Assembly: GCA_029207755.1 (NCBI GenBank)
Contig: JARCOQ010000016.1
Location: forward strand, 10,569,307 to 10,633,306
Reading direction: 5' to 3'
Source of the DNA: Chamaea fasciata
Taxonomy: Eukaryota > Chordata > Aves > Passeriformes > Sylviidae
Length of the DNA stretch: 64,000 bases
The position numbers and the translations under genes are program-made. Each line of letters begins with the position of its first letter. Positions within the stretch are counted from its first letter, which is position 1. Under the pieces are notes generated by a model that was not told where the DNA came from, searched no databases, and was given only the letters and a program-made list of their open reading frames with translations. This document shows positions 32,871 to 53,090 of this stretch, in pieces.

Positions 32871-35800
32871 GAAATGGCCTGTGTCTCCCTCAGTGCCACA
32901 ATGCCCTGGGGAATAAGAGATGAAAACGGATTAGAATGCAGGACTGAGGAACTGTGAGGGCAAGTCCTGTTCTGCAGCTGGGTGGTGATGGCAGTGTCTT
33001 CCTGGGGAGCTGTGTCCCCATCCAGGTGTGAGACCAGCAGTGCCGTGGGGCAGGAACGCCTGGTGCTTGGGCAGTGTGAGTGGAGGAGAGACACGAGTGC
33101 TGCTCCTGCTGCTCCAGGGCAGAGAATCACCTGGCTGGCATGGGAGCAAGAACTCCCCTCCCCACAGCACTGACTCTCTGGGGAAAACGTGTGTGTGCAC
33201 AAAATGTCAAGTTTGCTTTATTCAAACTATTACACGAAAATGATTCTGTGTGTCGTGAAAGCAGCAGAAACCCAAGTCTCTGGTGCCCTGGCAGGAGATG
33301 CCATGATGCAGGTGGCATGTCATGGCCAGAGCACTCACTGCCCCATGCCTGGGCATGCACTGGTTCTGCCTGGCTGGAGGATGCTCCTATCCCAGCTGCC
33401 TGGGAAGGTGACAGGCAGCCTGCAGGGACCGCTTGGCTCCAGCACCGCCACTAATGTTTCCAATTTCCCTCTGGAAATTGTTTCTGTCAATATTTTAATT
33501 TCATTTGGGCTGAGCAGGTGGAGCCAAGACAACGCATCCTGAGCTGATCATTTGTCTCCTGCTCTGGATCTCCGTCGGGGACCCAGCACTTGACACGATG
33601 CCAGCAGCTCCCCACGGATGGAACCAGGGAACAGCTGGCAGGATGGCCAGAGCAAGAGGGGATCTGCTCCCTGAACCCAGTGCCCTGCTGCAGGGCTGGG
33701 CTCCAGGGCAGGACTCACGGGCAGGGACCCACAGGTCCTTCCTGTGGGGCCACCATACTTCCCCAGTGTCACGGGAGCACCATCAAGGCTGGAGCCTGGC
33801 TCAGCAAAGCTCCACATGGCAGAAAGTGGCAGTGGTGGCAGTGCTGGTGCTGCTGGAGCACTGAGGCCACGGAGGGCAGGAACCCCTCATGTCTCCTCTG
33901 CACTCCCAGGTGCCTCCAGCTGCTATCCCTGCAATGAGGTGTGTTTGTCTGGGGAGAGGAACAAGGTCTAACCAGATGGGGGGGTGCTAATAAATTGCCC
34001 AGGAAAAACAAACTAGTACATGCAGCTCATGTTTCCTCTGCGTGTCCATTGCAAAGTGCCAAAAGAAATTTGTCTCAGGAATTATTTCAGAGAGGGTAAT
34101 TTCTGTTTCCCAGTTGCTGTCATACATTAGGAATATCTGAAATGCCTCCGGTTTCCAGTGGTGAGGAGCAGCCAGGGGCTGCCATGGATGAGAAGCACTA
34201 AAAGAAAATAAATTAGCCTCTTGCACTCAGCCCTTCTCACCACCGAACCACGAGTGACGAGCAGCTGCTGCTTAAGTAACGACCAGAATAATGAGCAGAA
34301 TAAGATCCGCAAGGGAATATTAACTCTGAGAAATAACATTTTCTCCCCCTTTTGAAGTTTGCCCTGGCAGCCCCTGTCCTGGTGTGGAGGTGAGCCATGG
34401 CCTGTTGGAGCTGGCAGGGAGGGGTTTGGGGCTGTTCTGCAGCATCCTCTGCCCCACAGTACCACTGCCAACACTCTTCCCTTCCTTTCCCCTCATCAGT
34501 CTCATGCCAGTCTGTCTTTGCCTGGCCTGGCCAGGTGTAAACCTGCTGTGCTTCCCATACTACCCAGTCACCTGCAGCCAGGGGACCAACAGGATTGGCA
34601 CTGGTCACTGCAGTGCTACATTGCCCATGGCCACACACTCACCCCAGCTCTGCAGCCAGGGAAGAGCCTGAGCAGATGGGACAAGGCCACACTGGACTCT
34701 GAGCTAAGCTGTGTGTTTGCAGGCAGGCTGGCCCAAGTTAATTTAAGCAGTAGCTGGAGCAGCCAGAGCTTCTTAGCAGCCATGAGTGAGCTCCCATGGC
34801 CTGGCACAGGGGTGAGGGGAGCCACTGGCACCAAGATCCCCTGTGGCAGCTCCCTGGGCACCATGAGCCCACCTGTCCCCTGGGCTTGTCCTGCTGCTGT
34901 TCTGTATTTCCCAAAGCCAAGTAGGTGTCTTTGTCCAGCTTGTAACAGGAACAACCCATTTCTGAGCTCTGCTGTGTTGGAATGAGCGTGTTCAGGAAGC
35001 TCATCCCTCTGAAGATGTAAACCAGCAGCACTCCTGAATTTCAATTCCTTTATCTCCTCTGGTTGGCTGAGTCATCCAGGGATCATTCCCCTGACGTGTT
35101 GCTTCATGTGTATACAATCACCATTATACAGGGCTGCAGTTTGGAGAAAGTGCCTTGTTTCCCAGTGGTGATTAATGATGATAATCTTCCCTCCCATTGA
35201 GCCTCTCAGGTACCTGTTGCAGAGCCTCCATCCCCAGAGGATGTGTGTGCACTTAATGTGCCACCGTCAGGAAAACTACACATCCTTCTGCTGAAGAAAG
35301 ACATAGAACAAACCTAAACGGGGCTGGAGGTTTTCTTTGTCTTGTTTCCCACAGCACGCATTTCCACCTCTCCCACAAGGGTGAGCAGCAGGGAAGCAGC
35401 TGTTTTGATGAGCTCTCCCCAGGGGAAACACTGCTCTGTCTTCACCCTAAATTTTCCTGTGGCTGTGATGAATCCACAGAGCTGTTGGTGCTGGTGGGGC
35501 TGTGGGTGGGGTGGCAGGCACTGCCTCAGCTGGCAGGGGCAGAGCATCCTGCCCTGGATGGTGACAGTCACTGCAGGGGCCTTGGGGACATTTGCCACAT
35601 TTCTTAGCTGGTCTGAGGGAAAGAACCACCCCATCATCTCTGCTGGCATCAGGTGCCACCAGCTGCTCTGCAGGGCTGTGGGGTTGCAGGTGGGACAATC
35701 CCTTGGCTAATCCCGTGGAGCTGTGAGGCTGCAGGTGGGGTGATCCCTCAGTTGCTCCTCTGGACAAGATACTGTTAGCAATAGTGTGGCTGTTGCACTA

Positions 35801-37700
35801 ATAATTTGGACTTGCAGTTCTGTCTGTTTGCTGGTCCCAGGGAAGCAGCCCTTGGCAGAGTCTCTGCCTTGACAAGCTGCAAGTGCAGGATCGAGGGCAT
35901 TAAAATGCTTGTGTTGATCTGGCAGGGACAGCGCTGGGACAACGACAGGCAGTGATTTGTTGGGAAAGAGGGAATGACAATATTCTCCATCAACATTATT
36001 ATAGGGCCGTGCCTCAGGGTGGAGAACCCAAGAGCTGTGAGAAAGATTTTAATTTGTTTTTTCTCCTCAAGGAGAGCTAATGGCATTTAGTGCAGCTCCA
36101 GCCCCCAGCCAGCCAGGCACTGAGCCCCTGGGGCACCAAGCCCCCTCTGTGCCACACCAAGCACATGGCACTGCTGAGGTGATTGTCCCTGGCTGGGGCC
36201 GGGGCTGGCGTGGGTGAGGTGCCCCCCTGCTCCACTCAGTTCTGCAGAGACACAGCACATCTGAATGAGCTTGTCAAATGAAATTTTCTGTCTGGTTAGA
36301 AATGGGTTTTAGAGCTCCTTGCTCACATGTAAACATTTTTAGTGGTCCCCAGCCAAATCAGAGCCAGTGAGAGCAAACATCAGCCTGAGCAGACCCAGTC
36401 CCTGCAGGGAAATCACCGGCCACAGAAGGAAACCAAATGCATGATGTCTTTGAAAGGCATCCATTAAAGTTGTGCTGAAGTGATTCATGGTGCTGGTAGT
36501 TAGACTTTAATTAGATCTTAATCACGTAATTTTATCTTTGTTTTAGAGATTAGAGCTAAATGAACGGATTGGTCTCATACCAGTGCTGTGACTAAACACA
36601 GCACTGTCGCATGGCAGCTCTGTGGCAGGCAGAGATGGGGCTGAGAGCATTAGGCTCTTCGGGTGTTTTAAACAAAATTAGTGTATTTTAAATAAAGAAA
36701 GAAATTTATTTAAAGCCCACGAATCCAGAATTAGTCCTCTGGATTAGGACAATGCTGCTGAGCCACAGTCCTGCTCTGTGGGGCACAGAGACCACCCCGG
36801 GGCTGCCCCTGGAGCTGGGATTCACCCATGCCTGGCACAGTGGCCATGTCCCGAAGCACATCACCGGCAGCCACCCCTGGCTGGAGCTGCAGTAGTTCCA
36901 TTCAAGTCTCAGCTTTTGCCTCTCTGAGCTCTGCCTGGACCTGAGCTGTGCCCGGGGCTTGTCCCTGAGCCACTGCAGGGAGATGAAGTGGCAGCTCTGT
37001 GTCCCATGGCCGTGGTGCCACCGTGCCAGCTGCCCAAAGCCGAGCCAGCTGCATTGTCCTTGAGCCCTGCCCTGCCCTTGTGCAATGGCAGCGGCCCCTT
37101 CCCACCTTCCCTCTCCTGCTTGATATGCCACAGGAGCCACTTGAACTCATTACTGTAGGAGATTATAGGTCCCCAGGTAATAACGAGTCTTCAGATAATT
37201 ACTAACAGATTCTCTAATAGGAATGAACTCAGTTGAATCCATTCAGTCACTGGGTAAATATTTATCCCTAAGCTGTCCTTATCTCCAGCCACTGGAGCGT
37301 GCCGGAGTCGGTTTGCTGTCCTCACCCCGCGCCCGCTGCAGGAGCCAGCTGCGGGAGCGGGGATGTCGTGGATGAGCGTGTTAAGGTCCCTGGAAACCTT
37401 CAAACACTCACTGGCAACAGGGGACCGGCGCTGGCCTGGCCTCATGGCGTGGCTCAGGGCTGGCCGGGACTCAGCATCATCACACGGTGTGAGCCCCCGC
37501 AGCTCCCCCTTCCCTCCGGAGCCGCAGCAGCGCACCCATGGCCAGCCCGCGGGGCGGCTGCGGGGTCAGCGCTCCCACAGCGCCGGGAGCAGCCCCGGGC
37601 GGGGCCGAAGTGCCTTCGACAGGCAGTCCTGCAGCGCCCTGGGCTGCGACACCCACCACACTCTGGTGGCCCGGGCAGCTGACACCCCACCGGCGCCACG
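32870..37700. other. Intergenic DNA with several AT-rich islands
   Basis: No gene is recognised. AT-rich islands occur at about 33990-34330, 35920-36080, 36270-36730 and 37140-37290, the last rich in TAATAAC and ATAATTACTAAC strings. The remainder is GC-moderate with chance open frames. A TTTATT at about 36701 on the + strand is not close to any gene end. Confidence 0.5.
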
Positions 37701-37718
37701 AGCTGCCGACACGGCCAC

Positions 37719-37858
37719 GGGCAGGTGTCAGCCCCCTGGGGCAGGTGACAGCCCCCACGGGCAGGTGACAGCCCCCACGGGCAAGTGTCAGCCCCCAGGG
37801 GCAGGTGACAGCCCCCACGGGCAAGTGTCAGCCCCCACGGGCAGGTGACAGCCCCCAG
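37719..37858. repeat. Minisatellite, seven 20-bp units
   Basis: Seven head-to-tail units of the form GGGCAGGTGACAGCCCCCAC start at 37719 and run in exact 20-bp register. Two substitution types recur: GGTGACAG or GTGTCAG, and GGGCAGG or GGGCAAG. A degraded eighth copy follows to about 37885. The period is not a multiple of three, so the open frames crossing it are by-products. Confidence 0.95.
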
Positions 37859-37899
37859 GGCCACTGCCAAGTGCCAGCCCCCTCAGCCGCCCGCCTGCT

Positions 37900-40390
37900 G
37901 TGTGTGCCAGTCCCCTGCTGCCCGCACACGCAGCTCTGGCTGTACAGGAGTCACTAATTGGACCGGCCGGCTAATTAACTGCCAGGTAATGAATTATGCA
38001 GCGATGCCGAGACTCCAGCGCAGCACTGATGCCACCGGGTCCTCTCGCGGCTAAGCGCACCTGCTTGTGAAAGGCTGGGCAGGGCTCGGAGAGGAAGGCG
38101 GAAAACTTTCAAAGCAGATGGAGTGTGTTAATCCCGGGTGAGCAGGGCACGTCCCCGGGGTGCCGGGCCGGGCTGGCGGCCGCAGGCACAGGCAGCCCCC
38201 CCTCTGCAGGATTTGTGCCCGCGGGCAGCTCCCGGGCGCTCCGGGAGCCGACGGGCAGGACAGGGAAGGGCAGCGCTGGGCTCGGAGGCTGCTGGCACCG
38301 GGGAGCTCCGTGGGGATGACTTTCCCGGGACAGGTTCCGTAGAGAAGGGGAGGGCCGGCAGGGCGGCGCAGCCCCCAGAGCCTGTTGGTGAGCTGTGGAG
38401 GGGACCCTGCAGCTCCGGGGGCAGCAGGGCAGAGCTGGCACCAGGGACAGCCCCGCCGTGTCTCTGTGCTGCCCGGGCAGTTGACATCCAGCTGGACCCA
38501 TCTAGGGTTCAGGGCAGCGGTGACAGAGCCCTGAGCCACACCGGCCCCGTGGTCCTGCTCCTTGCTGCAGCCTGATGAAATAATAGAAGGGAATTTGACC
38601 TACTTGAATGTATCTGAATCCCAGCTGCCCCTGAGCATCCATCATCTCCGAGGGGTTGAAGGTTTCTGTTAATGATTGTATTTTATTTGCTGCCGAGCAC
38701 TGCAGTGGGGGACAGGGCTGGGAGTCCCCCACAGCCACTCCCAGGACTCTGCCTGCTGCCCGTAAACGTGGAGCCAGCACTGAAACGGAGTCATAGTAAG
38801 AAGTTAATCAAATTTTCTCGGTGCTCACAGTGCTGTGATCCTGCCTTGGTCAGAGGGATAACAATGCTCCTTGTGCACCTGGAAATACCAAGACTGAATT
38901 TAAGGAGCTGGTCCAGTGACCATGGGGAGCCACTGGAGTCATGGTGTTCCCAGGGGAGCTCCCACCTGGGTCAGGGCGTCCTCACCAGGAGACAGGCAGG
39001 GTGAGTAATGGGGACACTGTGTCAAAGATAAGATCCTTGACTGGGAGGTCCCGGGACAGTCCCAGTGGGGAGGGGACCGTTTTGGGAGGAGAAGCAGGAG
39101 CAGTGCTGTGACTCCCCTGGATGTCCCAGCTGCTCTGCTCTTCTGGGCAGGGCAGTGCCAGAGACGTGAAAGATTCCCCTGGCCCAGCTTGTCTCAAGAG
39201 CTCTTCAGCACGAGTAGGATGAAGGACCACTTAAATCACATTCATTACGTTTAACTATTTATGAGCTGATAAATATTAAACAGCTGCTCTCTGGGGTTCA
39301 GGCCTGAGTGAACCCATCAAAACAGGGCACACAACGTGGTGGCCATGCTGTGGGGGCAGCTGGGGCTGTGCTGGGCCAGGATGGCTGGAAACTGTCGCGT
39401 GACAGCCCTGAGAGCAGAGCCTGTCCCTGTCCCCTGTCCCCTTTCCCCCACGTGGGGACAACCCAGGCTGGGCAAGCAGGGGGGCTCCCTCTGGCAGCCC
39501 CTCTACTCAGTATCAGGTCACCAACCAGCACCACTCCACGTGCTCACCAAACTCTTCCATCCTCATCAATCCCACACCCTGACTCCTCGGAATGCAGATT
39601 GCCTGCTTGGGGCTTTTTAAGCCATTTTTAAGAGCTCCTAATGTGCTCTACATTTTCAGTGCAGCCCTGCCTGCGCCCTCATTTGCTCACCCTTTGGAAA
39701 GCTAATACTTGATTTAAGCACATTTCTGCTCCCTCCATTTGTAAGGACAAATGTAAAGTAATTGTTTGATATCGCAGCAGTTTCCTCAGGCTCCAGCTCT
39801 AATTTCCCACTAATACAGTATTGTCAGGAGGATCAATCTAACCTGGCACCTTCTGCCTCCTTGGAGTGGATTGGAAATGGCTTTTCTACTGCAAGGCTGG
39901 AATTTGTGAGTCTCGCTGTGAATGTTTTTCTCCTTTAAAGGAAAAATCATACAAGCAAATATCCCATTTTCCTGTCAATGGCCATTCATTCCCGTCTCTC
40001 CCGCACAAACCTGCCTCTGGATCTCCTCGCTGCTGTGTCTTCCCCTGTGGCTGGCAGTGGCAGAGATGCAGACAGGGCTCCTTGAGGGTCCACTAATTAA
40101 CTCCAATTTTTTCCTATTAGAGCTCGCTGGTTACTAATCAGGCCTTGCATACTGGTCCATGGTGTGTTGCATCCCCACATGGCCACAGTGCATCATTCTG
40201 AGACATCCTCAGCCAGAGGATGAGCCTGGGGAGCCCCAGGCAGGGCTGTGCCTCAGTCCTCTCAGTGGTGTTGGGCTGACCCCCTGTCCTGCCCGAGCCC
40301 CTGCCCATTCCCTCACCTGCCCGTGGGTGTGGGGGCTCCCCATGGCCCCCCAGCTCTGCCCAGCCCTGTCCTAAGAACAGCCCATGCATA
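37900..40390. other. Intergenic DNA adjoining HS3ST2 3' end
   Basis: A short TAATTGG/TAATTAACTG/TAATGAATTA cluster lies at 37952-37997, followed by a CpG-rich block at about 38100-38360. The rest is mixed, with AT-rich patches near 39230-39290, 39600-39860 and 40090-40140. No gene is recognised. Confidence 0.5.
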
Positions 40391-40408
40391 CGGACTGGTG
40401 GAAGCCAC

Positions 40409-40414
40409 TTTATT
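40409..40414 (-). terminator. HS3ST2: Likely HS3ST2 poly(A) signal
   Basis: TTTATT on the + strand reads AATAAA on the minus strand, about 630 bp downstream of the HS3ST2 stop. Cleavage is expected near 40390. A second hexamer 78 bp upstream could give a slightly shorter form. Confidence 0.5.
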
Positions 40415-40486
40415 TACATGAAGGGATCACAAGTTGAACAAGGAAACTAGTGCCACTAAAGTACCCGTAACAGCAGGATTCTGTGC

Positions 40487-40492
40487 TTTATT
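40487..40492 (-). terminator. HS3ST2: Alternative HS3ST2 poly(A) signal
   Basis: AATAAA on the minus strand (TTTATT at 40487-40492), about 550 bp after the stop. It is a candidate proximal site. The sequence alone does not say which signal is used. Confidence 0.4.
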
Positions 40493-41045
40493 CACAGGAC
40501 AAAATATCAGTACAACATTTTCCATAGACTTCTTTGTCAAGCAGATACATCTCACTGTCCTCATGGGTACACATGGCGCACAAGTGACAAAGGCAAAGTG
40601 GAGTGGCTGCAGCTCTGCCTGCCCAGGATGGGGCCTGGCAGGGACAGTCCCACTGCCACTGTCCAGGAGCACCCATCTCCTCTGGGACACAGAGGGATGT
40701 GCTTTGGAGCAGCCTGAACACAGGCTGCAGGATGGGGCCATCACCGTGGCCCTGGGACCGTGTGGTGCTAAGAGCAAAAAGAACCCCCTGGAGGAAGCCA
40801 TGTCACTGCTGGGACAGGCAGTGCTGCTGGGCACTCATCCCTTAGCTTGGTGGCTGCAGCAGAACTCGGAGTCTTCCTCAGTTCACTCCAGAGCACTGCA
40901 GGCTCCTAAGGGACAGGGAAAGCCCTTGCCTGCCTCTGGTCACAATTCTGGGCAGGATGGGCTGAGGGGGGTCCTGGCTCCAGCCCCTTGGGCCCTCCTC
41001 CCAGAGGACTGCAGCTCATGTCACTGCAGCTCTGCTCCCGGACGC

Positions 41046-51178
<10,133 letters not shown>

Positions 51179-51183
51179 GGCTC

Positions 51184-51186
51184 CAT
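51184..51186 (-). other. HS3ST2: Overlapping upstream ATG, 8 nt before HS3ST2 start
   Basis: An ATG in CCCCATGG lies 8 nt upstream of the main start and out of frame. Its frame stays open across exon 1. Its -3 base is C, weaker than the G at the main ATG, so leaky scanning to the main start is likely. Confidence 0.7.
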
Positions 51187-51414
51187 GGGGCCGCGCCGCC
51201 GGGCACGGCGGGCCCCGGCCCGGCGCCCCGGCCCCGGCGCGGCCGCTCCGGCATCTCCCGCGGCTACGCGGCGGCGCGGCCGGGCCGCCCGAGGGGGCAG
51301 CGCCCGCCCCGGCCCCCCTGCGCCCGCCGCCCCGCCGCGGCCATCCCCGCCATCGGGCGGCGGCGGCTCCGCGCTGCCTCCGCGGGAAGTGCCGGGGCAG
51401 CGGCGGCTGCGTCG

Positions 51415-51422
51415 CTATTTAA
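51415..51422 (-). promoter_or_regulatory. HS3ST2: TATA-like box of HS3ST2
   Basis: On the minus strand CCTTAAATAG is the only AT-rich patch in the CpG island just upstream of exon 1. A TATA-type start would fall near 51390, giving a 5' UTR of about 210 nt. The start site is not known from sequence. Confidence 0.55.
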
Positions 51423-51431
51423 GGGGCCGCC

Positions 51432-51439
51432 TGACGTCA
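51432..51439. promoter_or_regulatory. HS3ST2: Perfect CRE palindrome TGACGTCA
   Basis: The full consensus for CREB/ATF lies 9 bp upstream (in HS3ST2 orientation) of the TATA-like box, a typical arrangement for cAMP-responsive promoters. Rodent pineal HS3ST2 is known to be under diurnal adrenergic control, which fits. Binding here is an inference. Confidence 0.65.
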
Positions 51440-51980
51440 GCGCCTCCCGGAGCCCCCGCGGCCGCTCGGCGGCCGGTGCCTCCCCCGGGCCGGGCCGGGG
51501 TTACCGCCGCGCACAGCCCTTCCTCCCGGGACCGGCCCGGGGCGCTCCCGCTGCCCGCCGAGTCTTGCCCTGCCCGGCCCCGGTGCCGGTGCCATCGTCC
51601 CGTCCCCGGTCGCGCTGTCCTGGCCGGCCCTGCCCCGCTGTGCCCCCACATCCAGGCCTGAACCGCTCGAAGCAGCGGTGTGCAGCCGGGGCACCCGCAG
51701 CGGGGTCGGGAGCGGCGCCTCCCGCAGCAGCGCAACCTCCGCCCGGGAGCGGGGACCAGCACCGGAGCGGTGTGAGCAGCCCTCGCCCGGGAGCGGCAGC
51801 CGGCGCTCGGGGCTGCGGGGGTCACGGCTGGACCCCGGGATGCCTCAGCCCGGTGCCACAGTCGCGCTGCCCGAACCATCAGACCCCGAGGGGAGCGCGG
51901 CGGGGCCGCCCCACGGTAGCAGTCGCTTCTGTCCTCGGCAAGGGCAGGAGGAGCAGCCATCGGCCGCCGCGGTGCCGCCG

Positions 51981-51986
51981 GTAAGT
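51981..51986 (+). other. Consensus 5' splice donor at CpG-island edge, + strand
   Basis: CCG|GTAAGTAG lies about 590 bp from the presumed HS3ST2 start, on the opposite strand, where divergent transcripts often arise. It could end the first exon of a divergent noncoding RNA. No further exon was recognised. Confidence 0.3.
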
Positions 51987-53062
51987 AGGAGGGAAAAGCT
52001 TTAAAGTGACGCATGAATTGAATTTCACCGCCGGGCTGGGGCTGCTCAGCCCCGCCTGTCCCGGGTGTGATGCCCCCCATGCAGGCTGACCCGGGAAGCC
52101 CAGCGGCTGTGGCACTCTGAATGCAGACGGCTCCATCCCCATCCCCTGCTCCCCTTTTCTTTCCTCTTGCGCCCCGACATCCCAGGCTTCCGCTTGGCTG
52201 CTCCTGCTGAGCCAAAGGGCTGCGTGCGGCACCGCTTAGACATTAGCAGCCATCGCTCCTGCGTTCTCAGCATCAGGAGCTTGATCGGCTGCAGAAAACT
52301 ACTTGTCTTGTTCCTCGGGAAGAGGGATGGTGACAGGGAGAGACAGGCAAGAAGTGCCAGCCTGACACAAACGAGGATGCCGCAGGCTCCCGGCAGCCAG
52401 TCCAGGGCGGGACCAGGTTCCCTCCTGTGCAGCACCCAGAACTCGGTGCAGACATAAGAAACAATGGGGAAAAAAATGAAAAGCAGTGCTGCCTGCAGCC
52501 TCTCACCTGGGCTGCTGCAGCAGCAGTGGCACTGCTCCTCCCTGGGAGCAGGAATGGACTTTCCAGGAAGAAGTGTCCTGTTGGACTCAGGAGAGCTCTG
52601 GATCTAGAGGATGAGCTGAGTCGTTGTGGAGGCAAACCTCATCATCCTCGGTGACCCACGGGTTTTTCCTTTTGGGACACTGTGTCCACTGCTCTGCGTG
52701 GCAGCAGGTTCTGCGGGCAGGGCTGAGCCCCAGCCCCTCTGTGTGGGCCAAGGCAGGGGGATGGAGCCCCGTGCACAGCACCAGCCTAGAGGACAGCACT
52801 GGGCCATCCCTGACTGATGTGAACGCACCCAGGGCTGGTTCTCCCACCACTCACAGGCTGCACCAGAGCCCTGGCACTGACAGAGCCCACAGGACTTCAG
52901 CCTCCTCTCCGAGGCCACTGCCCTGCCCAGGCAACCACAGCAAGGGTGGAGGTACCTGAGGGACCAGGCATTGGCAGGTTCTGCTTTCTACAGTGGAAAG
53001 TGTCACTTAGTTCCTCTCCATGACAAACTGCCAAATCTGTGGAAAAGTTGCTTTTTCCATTT

Positions 53063-53090
53063 TAGATCACCACCTCCATGTGGTGATCTA
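53063..53090. repeat. Perfect 11-bp inverted repeat with 6-nt loop
   Basis: TAGATCACCAC at 53063-53073 and GTGGTGATCTA at 53080-53090 are exact reverse complements separated by CTCCAT. It would form a stable small hairpin in RNA or single-stranded DNA. It is intergenic and no RNA family or terminator context is recognised. Confidence 0.9.

Larger units (their letters stand above)
40391..41045 (-). other. HS3ST2: Probable HS3ST2 3' UTR
   Basis: On the minus strand the sequence after the stop runs about 650 bp to an AATAAA at 40414-40409, with another AATAAA at 40492-40487. No coding conservation is seen. The + strand open frame through this region is an antisense by-product. Confidence 0.55.
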
